This document shows, in pieces, positions 11,767 through 19,959 of a stretch of 58,093 nucleotides of DNA. The first letter of the stretch is position 1. Each line of letters begins with the position of its first letter. This DNA is from Spirochaetes bacterium ADurb.Bin218 (GTDB lineage: Bacteria; Spirochaetota; UBA4802; UBA5550), in NCBI GenBank assembly GCA_002069965.1, contig MWCI01000015.1, forward strand, positions 1-58,093, read 5' to 3'. The notes beneath the pieces were generated by a model that saw only the letters and a list, made by a program, of their open reading frames with translations, made no database searches and was not told where the DNA came from. The position numbers were made by a program, and so were the translations under genes.

Positions 11767-13249
11767 TTTTTAAAAATTCTCTTTTTATTAAATCTGCAAT
11801 GATAATCAGAGAGAAAAGTATTATTATAATATTGCCTGTTCTTGAAAAGAGTCCTTTATTTTTTATAAGGGGAAGAGCTGCAGAGAGTGTTGCCTCTTGA
11901 TTTAGTTCACTTTGTGTTAAAATATCACCAGAGGGAGCTACACATAGAGAAATGCCTGTGTTTGCAGCTCTTATTATTGATCTACGGTTTTCCACAGCTC
12001 GTGATATTGTGGAATAGACCTGCATATAGGGTTCCTCTGTTTCTCCAAACCATGAATCGTTTGCAACTGTGATAAGTATATCCGAAAATTTCATCCTCTG
12101 CCTTATCTCAGAGGGATATAAATTTTCAAAGCAGATAGAAAAAGCATACACTATCCCATCTATGGCTGAAGAGGATGGAGTTTTGCCTTTAACAAAGCGA
12201 TCTGGTGAGTTGTAAAAAGCTCCAGCAGTAAAACCAAAGAGAGGAGTTTCTGAGTATGGGAATAGTATCTTTTTATCATATATGAATTTCAGCTCCCTTG
12301 CTTTGAGAAGAAAAATTGAATTAAAGTTTTCATCCTGAGAATTCCGCCTTACACCCCCTGTAACAAAAAGAGCGTTACTTTTTAGTAGCGATGATGCTCT
12401 TTCCATAATATCAAAGTTAACTCTGTCAGATGAGTTAAGAACAGTCTCTGGCCATAAAAGCAGATCTGTATCTGCCCCCCTTTGTGAAAGATTTATATAC
12501 TTTTGATATCGTGCAAAACTTGTAAGCTCATTCCATCTTTCAACGGAGTCTGTGTTTCCCTGAACTATAAAAGCTTTTATGTGAGGAGCCCTATTTTCTA
12601 TATTGCGATAATAATCGCCCATATAAATACCATATAGAGTTGATATAATCATTATAATCACTGCTGTAATGAGTGGTTGCCTCCTTTTAGTAATTATGAA
12701 ATTTGTCAGTAGAATATTTATATAAAGAATAATAAAAGTTACTCCATAAACCCCTGATATATCAGCCAGTTGAATGAATGGTGTCATAGCAAGGGTATCT
12801 GCCAAAAAACCATAGGGTATAAATAATGGTAGAATCTCTTTGAGATAATCAATAATTACCCACAGGGCCGCTGCTAAGATAAATTTTTTATTATGAAACC
12901 AGAATTTTGCTGCCAGTGAAAAAAGCCCATAGAAGGCACCATAGGGCAATATTACCCCTATAGCTATCAAGAGAAATGCTATGGCTCCATGATTATATAC
13001 TTTAAGAGAGTGGTAGAGAGGAATTGCACAAAAGGCTGAGAAGGTAGAGCCAAATATAGCGCCAAGGGAAAAGGCTTCCTTGAAATCCTTTGATCTCATT
13101 ATTGATAAAAATAATGGAATGAGAGATATAAAAACTATGTAAGGCCATAATCTATGAGGAAAAGATAAAATAATCAACAACGAGGATATAAGTGGTAAAA
13201 GAAATAATTTTCTACCAGAGATATTTAATAGGGTTGAGAGTTTTTCCAT
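11759..13249 (-). CDS. lnt: Apolipoprotein N-acyltransferase
   Basis: This inner-membrane enzyme adds the third acyl chain to lipoproteins, a step needed for lipoprotein maturation in diderms. It has 496 aa: six or so membrane helices in residues 1-215, then a nitrilase-type domain facing the periplasm. The catalytic triad is visible: Glu in LLWPETVL, Lys in YDKKILFPYSE, and Cys in YAFSICFENLYP. The family motif VANDSWFGETEEPYMQ follows, and a terminal membrane helix ends the protein (GNIIIILFSLIIIADLI). The start overlaps the end of the M23 peptidase gene by 38 bases. It is the last gene of the minus-strand operon that begins near 18.3 kb. Confidence 0.95.
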   Translation of the reverse strand: MEKLSTLLNISGRKLFLLPLISSLLIILSFPHRLWPYIVFISLIPLFLSIMRSKDFKEAFSLGAIFGSTFSAFCAIPLYHSLKVYNHGAIAFLLIAIGVILPYGAFYGLFSLAAKFWFHNKKFILAAALWVIIDYLKEILPLFIPYGFLADTLAMTPFIQLADISGVYGVTFIILYINILLTNFIITKRRQPLITAVIIMIISTLYGIYMGDYYRNIENRAPHIKAFIVQGNTDSVERWNELTSFARYQKYINLSQRGADTDLLLWPETVLNSSDRVNFDIMERASSLLKSNALFVTGGVRRNSQDENFNSIFLLKARELKFIYDKKILFPYSETPLFGFTAGAFYNSPDRFVKGKTPSSSAIDGIVYAFSICFENLYPSEIRQRMKFSDILITVANDSWFGETEEPYMQVYSTISRAVENRRSIIRAANTGISLCVAPSGDILTQSELNQEATLSAALPLIKNKGLFSRTGNIIIILFSLIIIADLIKREFLKTT

Positions 13250-14180
13250 GCCTGTAAATTGTGTAATGGAGATGATTTCCTGTGGAGCGTCCAGTGGAGC
13301 CCACTGCTCCTATAACCTCGCCCTGTTTTACCCATTGACCCTCTTTGACAAACATTCTTGAGCAGTGAGCATAAAAGGTGGTGTATCCGTCATCGTGCTG
13401 GACAATTATAGTGTAACCAAAGCCATCCTTCCATCCGCTGAAAAATACCATCCCATCACGCACCGCCTTTATTGGAGTGCCTGCATGAGTTGCAATATCA
13501 ACCCCATTGTGAAACTCAAGACCTTCCCCATAGATTGGATCAACTCTATCTCCAAACATTGATGTAAAAAAGCCAGTATCAACAGGATCTGCAAAAGCCA
13601 TTTTATATTTATATATTCTTTCGATATTTTTATTTACGATTACAGGTCTGCAATTTTCAAAAAAGGCAAGGCGCATATCATCTGGAGAGAATATCTTATA
13701 AATCTTTGGTTTGTAATTGCCCTTTGCCTTTTCCTTTGAACCAAGGAGTTTTTTCATGTTATTGACATCATAGTAATCATCAAAAGGGAACAATACTCCA
13801 TTTTTTGCAGGAATAACTATTCTTTGACCCGGTTTAAGTTCAAGACTTTCAAGATAGGGATTTGCAGCAAGGAGGGTGTCAATTGATATTCCGTAGCACT
13901 GCTTTATGCTCCAGAGTGTTTCGCCTCCCTTTACTTTATATATTTGTAACTCTACTCCTGGATCATAAGGGTATGATGATACAAAGTTAATATACTCCTC
14001 CTCAGAGATAAATATTGGAAATCCATCCTTGAGATAGTAGGCTTTTTTGTTGATATAAATTTTTTTGGTGAAAAAGTAGGTGTAAATATTTGCGATAACA
14101 AGCACTACAAATACTGCACACACTCCAGCAAGAGCATAATTGCGAAAGGTCTTTAGCTGGTAATTTGTTGGCAGTATCAT
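13212..14180 (-). CDS. LysM–M23 family metallopeptidase (LytM-type)
   Basis: A 322-residue envelope protein anchored by one N-terminal membrane helix (residues about 14-34). A LysM domain follows near residues 80-130 (IYKVKGGETLWSIKQCYGISIDTLLAANPYLESLELKPGQRIVIP), then a C-terminal LytM/M23 peptidase domain. The zinc ligands are present: the HNGVD motif (H and D) after the G-D-R-x-D-P-I-Y-G-E-G-L-E-F approach, and HLHY near the end (TGRSTGNHLHYTIYRHGKTLNPIKYLW). It probably cuts peptidoglycan cross-bridges or tethers cell-wall enzymes. It overlaps proC upstream by ATGA and lnt downstream by 38 bases. Confidence 0.93.
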   Translation of the reverse strand: MILPTNYQLKTFRNYALAGVCAVFVVLVIANIYTYFFTKKIYINKKAYYLKDGFPIFISEEEYINFVSSYPYDPGVELQIYKVKGGETLWSIKQCYGISIDTLLAANPYLESLELKPGQRIVIPAKNGVLFPFDDYYDVNNMKKLLGSKEKAKGNYKPKIYKIFSPDDMRLAFFENCRPVIVNKNIERIYKYKMAFADPVDTGFFTSMFGDRVDPIYGEGLEFHNGVDIATHAGTPIKAVRDGMVFFSGWKDGFGYTIIVQHDDGYTTFYAHCSRMFVKEGQWVKQGEVIGAVGSTGRSTGNHLHYTIYRHGKTLNPIKYLW

Positions 14181-14977
14181 GTAAGTTTTTCCAGTTCCTT
14201 TGCTCTTTTAAATGCCTCTTCTATTGCATCCATCACAACCCCACTAAATCCGGATCGTTCAAGAGTATGCACAGCAGCAATTGTAGTCCCACCAGGAGAG
14301 GTGACATTGTCTCGCAGTTTAATAGGGTTTTCCATTTTGTCAAGAAACATTTTAGCTGAGCCGAAGATTGTCTGACCTGCAAGGAGAAGGGAATCATTTC
14401 GTGTCAGGCCGAGTTTGACTCCTGCATCAGCAATGGCCTGTATAAATGTAAAAACATACGCAGGTCCACTGCCTGATATTGCTGTTACTGCATTCATATA
14501 TTTTTCATCAAGGATTATTACTCTTCCAAGAGATTCAAAGAGTGAGAGAGCAATTTGTGACTCGTCTTCTGTTACTGAATTGGAAAGAGATAATACTGTC
14601 ATGGCACATCCAGAAATGGCAGGGGTATTGGGCATTGCTCTAATTATTTTTTTATTCCCTACAATTTCTTCTATTTTATGGATTGTGACTCCTGCTGCTA
14701 CTGAAATAATAATTTTACTATAGTCCTTTAGGCTTTGCAAAACCTCTTCTACAATTGCAGGCTTTACAGCAATAATCACAACATCTGACTCCTCTGAAAG
14801 GCCTTTTATATCTGCCTTTTGTCTTATTTTTAATTCACTGGACAGCATCAGGGCTGTTTCATTGTTTTTTTCACAGATGATGATATTCTCACTTTTAAGG
14901 GTTTTGCTAAGTCCTCTCGCAATGGCTCCACCCATATTACCTGCGCCGATTATACCGATTTTTATATTATCATTCAT
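14177..14977 (-). CDS. proC: Pyrroline-5-carboxylate reductase
   Basis: Last step of proline synthesis: NAD(P)H-dependent reduction of pyrroline-5-carboxylate. The 266 aa match the family length. The N-terminal Rossmann motif is IGIIGAGNMGGAIARGL. The centre has MPNTPAISGCAMTVLS, and the C-terminal signature SGSGPAYVFTFIQAIADAGVKLGL…LAGQTIFGSAKM…LRDNVTSPGGTTIAAVHTLE is intact. The start has an AGGAG site. ATGA overlaps join it to yggS upstream and to the M23 gene downstream; the yggS-proC pairing is common in bacteria. Confidence 0.97.
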   Translation of the reverse strand: MNDNIKIGIIGAGNMGGAIARGLSKTLKSENIIICEKNNETALMLSSELKIRQKADIKGLSEESDVVIIAVKPAIVEEVLQSLKDYSKIIISVAAGVTIHKIEEIVGNKKIIRAMPNTPAISGCAMTVLSLSNSVTEDESQIALSLFESLGRVIILDEKYMNAVTAISGSGPAYVFTFIQAIADAGVKLGLTRNDSLLLAGQTIFGSAKMFLDKMENPIKLRDNVTSPGGTTIAAVHTLERSGFSGVVMDAIEEAFKRAKELEKLT

Positions 14978-15678
14978 TTTATATAGCTCCTGTTACCAAA
15001 AATTGCAGATCCTATTCTCACAATGGTTGCCCCCTCTTCAATGGCAATTGGATAATCCCCTGACATTCCCATGGATAACTCACTTAGAGACAGTGAAAGA
15101 CTTGAGTTTATTTTTTCAAGAGTTCTTCTTGTCATTTCAAAGGATTTTCTTGCATCAGATAAATCCTCTGACAATGGACCAATGTTCATAACTCCCTTTA
15201 GTCTGAGATTTTTAAGTGTCACGATATGCTCTGCAAGCTCAAGTGCCTCTTCTGGATTTATACCGCTTTTAGATGGCTCATCAAAGGCCTTTATTTGAAT
15301 GAGGATATCCTGAATTTTACCTATCCTGCCTGCTTCCTCATCTAATTTTTCAGCAGTGCTTTTTTTGTCTACTGAATGGATGAGTGAAAACAATTTTATA
15401 GCATCTCTTGCTTTGTTGCTCTGAAGATGGCCAATCATATGAAATTCAAAATTACCAGAAAGTAGCAAAATCTTAGATTTAGCCTCCTGGACTTTATTTT
15501 CTCCAAAGAGGGTTATCCCACTGTCAATAGCCTCCTGAACAACAGAGGCATCAAAGGTTTTTGAAACTGCAAGAATTTTAATGCTTTGAGGGTCTCTGTT
15601 GCTCTTTAAAGCTGCCTCTGCTACTTTTTCTTTTATTATTTTATAGTTTTCAGCTATGGTCATAGCATTACCAATCAT
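14974..15678 (-). CDS. yggS: YggS-family pyridoxal-phosphate homeostasis protein
   Basis: A PLP-binding single-domain TIM-barrel protein (234 aa) that buffers pyridoxal phosphate and amino/keto-acid balance; no catalytic activity is known for the family. The PLP lysine sits in ILAVSKTF. The family landmarks LFGENKVQEA, FHMIGHLQSNKA, SVDK, LIQIKAFDEPSKSGI, LKGVMNIGP and LSMGMSGDYPIAIEEGATIVRIGSAIFG are all visible. The 15678 start is used; an internal ATG five codons later is an alternative. The overlap with proC is four bases. Confidence 0.95.
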   Translation of the reverse strand: MIGNAMTIAENYKIIKEKVAEAALKSNRDPQSIKILAVSKTFDASVVQEAIDSGITLFGENKVQEAKSKILLLSGNFEFHMIGHLQSNKARDAIKLFSLIHSVDKKSTAEKLDEEAGRIGKIQDILIQIKAFDEPSKSGINPEEALELAEHIVTLKNLRLKGVMNIGPLSEDLSDARKSFEMTRRTLEKINSSLSLSLSELSMGMSGDYPIAIEEGATIVRIGSAIFGNRSYIK

Positions 15679-15703
15679 CTAAGGTATTATCATAATCGGA
15701 GAT

Positions 15704-17326
15704 CTATTTTAATTTAGAAAGTTTTTTAATCAAGGATAAAACATCATTATCATAGGGATTGAGCTTAAGAGCTTTTTGAGCGGAGCTGTAGGCATCTTTA
15801 TATCTTTTGAGATTGAGTTGAACTGTTGCAATTAAAAACCATGGCCAGTAATAAGCTGGAGCGATCTCTGCTGCCTGATGAAGATATTTTATTGATTCCA
15901 GAGGATATATGTTTGTAAGGAGATCCCCCAGTCGTAGGTATCCCCAGATATTTTGAGGATATTTTTTTATTAAATTTTTATAAGCCTTTTGACCCTCTGA
16001 TATGTGTCCCCTGGAAATATAGTAATCCCCTTCCATTATATGGGTGATCCAGAAACCTCCATTTTCTGCCTCTTTCATTTTTTTGAAATCCTTTAAGGTG
16101 TAGCTTGCCCTTTTACTTACAACTGCAAGCTCTTTCATTATCTTGTTTATCTGAGGTAAAGTGATCTTTTGATCCTTAAGATAAACCGCCTCAGGCTTTG
16201 CTTTTAACCATATCTCATCAGAGACTTTTCCTTTTTTGCGTGAAATATTGTAAAGCTCTGTTCCTGGATAATATGCAACAGGTGATATAACCGCATCATG
16301 AGGGAGTGCTTCATGTAAAAGTTTTATTGTTAGATCAATATCATCTTCGGATTCCTCATCCATACCAACCATTAAATAAAAGGATAGATAGATTCCAGCT
16401 CTCCTTGTAGCCTCTGCAGCCTTTTTTATCATATCAGCAGTTATAGATTTATCATAAAGCCTCAGAATTTTTTCTGACCCTGATTCAACTCCAAATTGGA
16501 TGTGTTCAAGCCCACAGGATTTCATTGCCATGAGCATTTCATAATCTATTGTATCAACTCTTGCCTGACAATCCCACATCATGTTGAGTTCACTTTTCCT
16601 TAAAAGATCGGTAAATTCAATAACTCGTTTTTTATTAAGAGTAAAGTTATCATCTCTGATAGAAAAGTAAATCACTCCATATTTATCTCTCAATAGCATA
16701 AGCTCATCAATGATGCTTTTGGCAGATCTAAAGGTTACCTTTTGTTTCCAGAAGTTAGGGGAGGAACAGTATGTGCAATGAGATGGGCAGCCCCTTGAAG
16801 TGATTATAAATTGAAACTGCTCATTGGGATTGACTCCAATCATCCTGCCAGAAAAAGCAGATACAAAGGGAAGCTCATCAAGTTTAGCTATTCGCTCCCT
16901 TGATATAATCTTTGCTGTTATTTTTTTATGCTGCTGTAAAATTTCTTCCACAGCAATTTCACCCTCACCTTTAACAACATAATCGATCTCTGGGTATTCC
17001 TTGAGAAGTTCCTCTGATAAGAATGTAGGGTGCTGTCCGCCGGCTATGATTTTTATATCTGCATTGTGCTTTTTTATCTCTTTGATAAATTTAAAGGATT
17101 CCTCTCTGTTGTAAGAGAAAATTGAAATTGCAATTGCATCGGGATCTTCTTTCAGTATTATATCTACACCTTTTTTTGCCCCATAGGTTGAGAGATTTGC
17201 AAGGACAACATCAAATCCCTTTGATTCAAGATATGAAGCTATGGATATTATACCCGATGGCATAAGGGATATATAGTAATCATTCTTGTCTTTATAATTA
17301 CAGAGATAAATACAGGCTACTTTCAT
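15704..17326 (-). CDS. B12-binding radical SAM protein with C-terminal TPR region
   Basis: A 540-aa protein with three parts. Residues about 1-130 form a cobalamin-binding-like Rossmann domain (IISIASYLESKGFDVVLANLSTYG … PDAIAISIFSYN). A radical-SAM core follows with the 4Fe-4S motif C-P-S-H-C-T-Y-C (near residues 180-187). A C-terminal stretch from about residue 430 has TPR-like repeats (EGQKAYKNLIKKYPQNIWGYLRLGDLL … KYLHQAAEIAPAYYWPWFLIATVQ … AYSSAQKALKLNPYD). The substrate is unknown; proteins with this layout include methyltransferases and anaerobic ring-forming enzymes. The start is set at the ATG at 17326, which makes an ATGA overlap with the upstream VanY-like gene; a GTG two codons earlier is less likely. 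Confidence 0.88.
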   Translation of the reverse strand: MKVACIYLCNYKDKNDYYISLMPSGIISIASYLESKGFDVVLANLSTYGAKKGVDIILKEDPDAIAISIFSYNREESFKFIKEIKKHNADIKIIAGGQHPTFLSEELLKEYPEIDYVVKGEGEIAVEEILQQHKKITAKIISRERIAKLDELPFVSAFSGRMIGVNPNEQFQFIITSRGCPSHCTYCSSPNFWKQKVTFRSAKSIIDELMLLRDKYGVIYFSIRDDNFTLNKKRVIEFTDLLRKSELNMMWDCQARVDTIDYEMLMAMKSCGLEHIQFGVESGSEKILRLYDKSITADMIKKAAEATRRAGIYLSFYLMVGMDEESEDDIDLTIKLLHEALPHDAVISPVAYYPGTELYNISRKKGKVSDEIWLKAKPEAVYLKDQKITLPQINKIMKELAVVSKRASYTLKDFKKMKEAENGGFWITHIMEGDYYISRGHISEGQKAYKNLIKKYPQNIWGYLRLGDLLTNIYPLESIKYLHQAAEIAPAYYWPWFLIATVQLNLKRYKDAYSSAQKALKLNPYDNDVLSLIKKLSKLK

Positions 17327-18093
17327 TGGCACTCAGGATTAATATTATTTACGTAAAGAGGAGCCAATTCCTTGATGTAAACACTGCCATCAAAGGGGAT
17401 TGCTTCAAGGAAAGAACCCTCTGTCTCTTTATAAATTTTATTCCAGTCATTAAGAAAATTTTTTGCAAGAGGTATATAACTCCAGTGCCATTTTTCCTCG
17501 CTGTAGCCACCAGTCCTCCCTGAGGTATATGGCTGGCAGTAACCATACCTCTGTGCATTTTTGGAAAGCCATGAATATATTATAAGACCATCGCCCTTTT
17601 CATAGTATTCATTGGTGAGTGAATTTATATCAATATCAGTGCCCCAGTGATGACGGGAAGTCCCAGGCATTGAAGAAAATTGTAAGATTGCCTTTGCTTT
17701 TCCCATATCTCCTTTCATTGCTTTTATATTTTCAATACCTGCGATAGTTCTTTTGCCATTCCATTTTTCTTCCCAGATATTTTTCTGGCTATAAAAGTTC
17801 CTTGTTGCGCTGACAACATAAATTTTAATTTTTGGGTATTCCTTTCTAAAGTCCTGCAACATTTTTGAAAGAGCAAGTGCAGCTTCTTTTCTGAGGTAGA
17901 GATTTTTACGTGCCACTGGTATATCTGTATTACTTAAATTAACAAATAGGGGATGTTTTTCTGGATTAAATCTGCCAGTTACATAATCAGAAACAGGAAT
18001 CTCATAGATTCCTGTTTCTGCAGAGAATGCAATAAAAGCAAAAAAGCTAATTTGCAGCACTAAGACGATTTTGAGACCTGTTATAAAATGCAA
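17323..18093 (-). CDS. Exported VanY-like D-Ala-D-Ala carboxypeptidase (peptidase M15)
   Basis: A zinc peptidase that trims peptidoglycan stem peptides. The core has the M15B ligand pattern: SRHHWGTDIDIN (H and D ligands) followed by EEKWHWSY (His ligand and catalytic Glu). I place the start at the TTG at 18093. From there the sequence begins MHFITGLKIVLVLQISFFAFIAFSAETG, a textbook signal peptide with cleavage after FSA, giving a 256-aa precursor. Reading the frame further upstream to 18222 would add 43 residues that overlap, in another frame, a small gene with a far better ribosome-binding site. The ribosome-binding site before the TTG is weak, so coupling from the upstream gene (26 bases away) is likely. 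It overlaps the radical-SAM gene by ATGA. Confidence 0.88.
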   Translation of the reverse strand: MHFITGLKIVLVLQISFFAFIAFSAETGIYEIPVSDYVTGRFNPEKHPLFVNLSNTDIPVARKNLYLRKEAALALSKMLQDFRKEYPKIKIYVVSATRNFYSQKNIWEEKWNGKRTIAGIENIKAMKGDMGKAKAILQFSSMPGTSRHHWGTDIDINSLTNEYYEKGDGLIIYSWLSKNAQRYGYCQPYTSGRTGGYSEEKWHWSYIPLAKNFLNDWNKIYKETEGSFLEAIPFDGSVYIKELAPLYVNNINPECQ

Positions 18094-18118
18094 GAGTAAC
18101 TCAAGCGGTTTTGCAAAA

Positions 18119-18298
18119 TCAATGTTCCATCTGGCTTGTTGCAGGCGGATATATGCCTTTTTTTCTTCTGTAAATTGCAATGCCAAACCTGATACAACCA
18201 GAAACACACACAAAACCGACAATTACGCTGGCAATCACAATAAAATTCCTCACCAGCAGATGGTATTCTCGCATAAAATCAATGATTGCCCTATCCAT
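18119..18298 (-). CDS. Small single-pass membrane protein, 59 aa (unrecognised)
   Basis: A short reading frame beginning MDRAIIDFMREYHLLVRN, followed by one hydrophobic helix (residues about 19-43) and a basic tail (RRKKGIYPPATSQMEH). The ATG has an excellent AAGGAG site six bases upstream, and a matching promoter lies 48 bases upstream. It is the first gene of the minus-strand operon leading to the VanY-like peptidase. Its topology suggests an inner-membrane accessory protein, but I do not recognise a family. Confidence 0.75.
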   Translation of the reverse strand: MDRAIIDFMREYHLLVRNFIVIASVIVGFVCVSGCIRFGIAIYRRKKGIYPPATSQMEH

Positions 18299-18345
18299 TA
18301 CGGACTCCTTATATATTTTTTACATAAAGTTTTATACGTTTCTTG

Positions 18346-18373
18346 ATTGTAGCATTTTAAGCAATCATGTCAA
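18346..18373 (-). promoter_or_regulatory. Promoter of the envelope/proC operon
   Basis: On the minus strand TTGACA (18368-18373), a 16-base spacer and TACAAT (18346-18351) stand just upstream of the 59-aa gene. No other strong candidate is seen. The non-autonomous repeat element at 18404-18523 ends 30 bases further upstream. With that element and the leader of the next plus-strand gene, this accounts for the 370-base gap 18299-18668. Confidence 0.65.
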
Positions 18374-18403
18374 TATTAATTCGTATAATTTTGAGGATTT
18401 TTT

Positions 18404-18523
18404 CAGTATTTATTCTTTAACTTCCTTTAAACTAAAATTACTCTATTACCCCCGAAACCTCTGGCTTCGGGGATAATATTTTCTTGATTTTACACTAAAA
18501 ATTATATTTAGGAATAATTACTG
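18404..18523. mobile_element. Non-autonomous inverted-repeat element (MITE-like), copy 1, 120 bp
   Basis: The ends are imperfect inverted repeats: CAGTATTTATTCTTTAA on the left (18404-18420) against CAGTAATTATTCCTAAA read from the right end (18507-18523), 14 of 17 matching. The element is bracketed by a perfect 9-base direct repeat GGATTTTTT at 18395-18403 and 18524-18532, the mark of transposition. The core holds a 7-bp hairpin CCCCGAA/TTCGGGG. It carries no open reading frame. A second copy with the same arms lies at 52347-52462 with a different core hairpin and its own 9-base duplication. Confidence 0.88.
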
Positions 18524-18668
18524 GGATTTTTTTGTCAAATTTTGATTTACAATAAAGTTCTTTTGTTTTAAACTAAGGGAGTCGATAAATTATATATAGC
18601 ATTTTTTTATACCTGTGTCTTTTATGGGATTTGAAAACTCCTTAAGATAACTTAAGCAGAGGAGAAAT

Positions 18669-19859
18669 ATGAGAAAGAAAATTTTTTTCATGGCAATTAT
18701 CTTTGTTTTTTCAACTATTTTTAGCTTTTCTTATGGTGCAATTGATCAGACCTATGTTGAGAGGATTTTAAAAGAAAATAGTGATTTCATTGCATTTATA
18801 GATTATGGAGTGACAAATTTTGCTCCAGACAAAAAAGAGGAGCTTTTTAATATTTATCAAAAGCATTTTAATGGGGAGATTGCCTATCTTCAGGGTGATT
18901 ATAAAAGAGCCTTTGATAGTGTTTATGATTCTCAGAAAGATATGGTTGCACTCTATGAAAAAATTTTGACTGACTATTATCTTGAGGATTCAAAAAATAT
19001 ACTGGATAACATAGCTCCTGAAATAATAAAATCAAAGGATGCTGCTGCACGGCAATACCTGACATTGGGTTACAGAGATAGAACTCTTGCAAGAACTCAT
19101 TATACAGTAGGAGAGGCCTCACACCCCAAACTATACTCATATAAACTTTATAAATATGTTGATGCTATTAATATGGCAAGGCGTGCTAAAAGGTATGGCT
19201 TTATAGCTATATACACAGGTCAGCCTCATGCTATTAAATTTAAAATTTATAACCAGCTTTTTAAGTCAGAAAATGAAAATGGCTCATTGTTTTTTAAGAG
19301 ATTTGTAGATAAAAATGAGCAGGACTTTATTAAGGAATTGGACAAAACTTATGAGGACTATGAAAAGGAATTTTCAGCTGAAGGTAATCAGGCAGCTAAT
19401 GCCTCAACAGATAAAAGCCAGCAAGAGAAGGTAATTAAGGAAATCCCCTTTGAAGGTAAGGTTGAAAGGAGTGTTAGATTTAGAAAGGAACAGAGAGTTG
19501 CAAGATATTTGCTCAATGGAGAGTTCGATAAGGCAGAGCCAATAATAAGAGGCTATGTTGATAATTATAACTTTAAGCTCATAACAGCAACTTTAAAGAC
19601 TCTGTCTTCATTAGATCATACAGGTGAGGAGGCCAGGCAGAGGCTTAACTATGAGAGTTTGCTCAAGCATCACAATGATAATTATATGTTGTTTAATGGG
19701 AAATCTATGCTGGAGAGCGTTCAGGGGGATGCGAAGGTTATAGACTCTTTAAGCTCTGCAAAGAAAAACAATGTAGTTGAAGATGATGTCAAAACCATTG
19801 AAACTCAAGGAGAAAAGAAAGAGGATAAACCTGCTGAAAATTCCTCTGTTAACAAGTGA
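18669..19859 (+). CDS. Exported protein of unknown function, 396 aa
   Basis: Residues 1-24 form a signal peptide (MRKKIFFMAIIFVFSTIFSFSYGA), so the protein is probably periplasmic or surface-located. The mature part is mixed helical, with tetratricopeptide-like spacing around residues 40-110 (NIYQKHFNGEIAYLQGDYKRAFDSVYDSQKDMVALY) and again around 270-320 (ARYLLNGEFDKAEPIIRGYVDNYNF). The C-terminal 50 residues are polar and probably disordered (DDVKTIETQGEKKEDKPAENSS). I do not recognise a family. The start has a GAGGAGA site, and just upstream two CTTAAG palindromes are separated by four bases. A 30-aa membrane protein gene follows seven bases downstream. Confidence 0.88.
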   Translation: MRKKIFFMAIIFVFSTIFSFSYGAIDQTYVERILKENSDFIAFIDYGVTNFAPDKKEELFNIYQKHFNGEIAYLQGDYKRAFDSVYDSQKDMVALYEKILTDYYLEDSKNILDNIAPEIIKSKDAAARQYLTLGYRDRTLARTHYTVGEASHPKLYSYKLYKYVDAINMARRAKRYGFIAIYTGQPHAIKFKIYNQLFKSENENGSLFFKRFVDKNEQDFIKELDKTYEDYEKEFSAEGNQAANASTDKSQQEKVIKEIPFEGKVERSVRFRKEQRVARYLLNGEFDKAEPIIRGYVDNYNFKLITATLKTLSSLDHTGEEARQRLNYESLLKHHNDNYMLFNGKSMLESVQGDAKVIDSLSSAKKNNVVEDDVKTIETQGEKKEDKPAENSSVNK

Positions 19860-19866
19860 GAGGAAA

Positions 19867-19959
19867 ATGAGAGACTTACTAACTAAAGTTTTTATAATAT
19901 GGATGATAATTTTTTTTCTGCTGATCGCTCTTGATATAATCTATTGGGTGTTTTATTAA
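19867..19959 (+). CDS. Tiny membrane protein, 30 aa
   Basis: The reading frame beginning MRDLLTKVFIIWMIIFF and ending DIIYWVFY is almost entirely one transmembrane helix. A GAGAGG site sits six bases before the ATG, spanning the stop codon of the preceding exported-protein gene, so the two are likely co-translated. It ends overlapping the convergent gene at 19956 by four bases. Function unknown; size and topology resemble single-helix regulatory or complex-stabilising peptides. Confidence 0.55.
   Translation: MRDLLTKVFIIWMIIFFLLIALDIIYWVFY

Noticed and set aside
17323-18222. The longer 299-aa form of the VanY-like peptidase
   Set aside because: Its first 43 residues overlap a better-supported small gene, and the signal peptide only appears from the TTG at 18093.
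18404-18523. Reading the CCCCGAA/TTCGGGG hairpin at 18.45 kb as a simple terminator
   Set aside because: It lies between two divergently transcribed genes, neither of which ends there, and it sits inside a transposable element with target duplications.
18640-18656. Two CTTAAG palindromes before the 396-aa exported-protein gene as an operator
   Set aside because: Short AT-rich palindromes are frequent by chance in this sequence, and no second site supports a regulator; kept only as a remark in that gene's entry.
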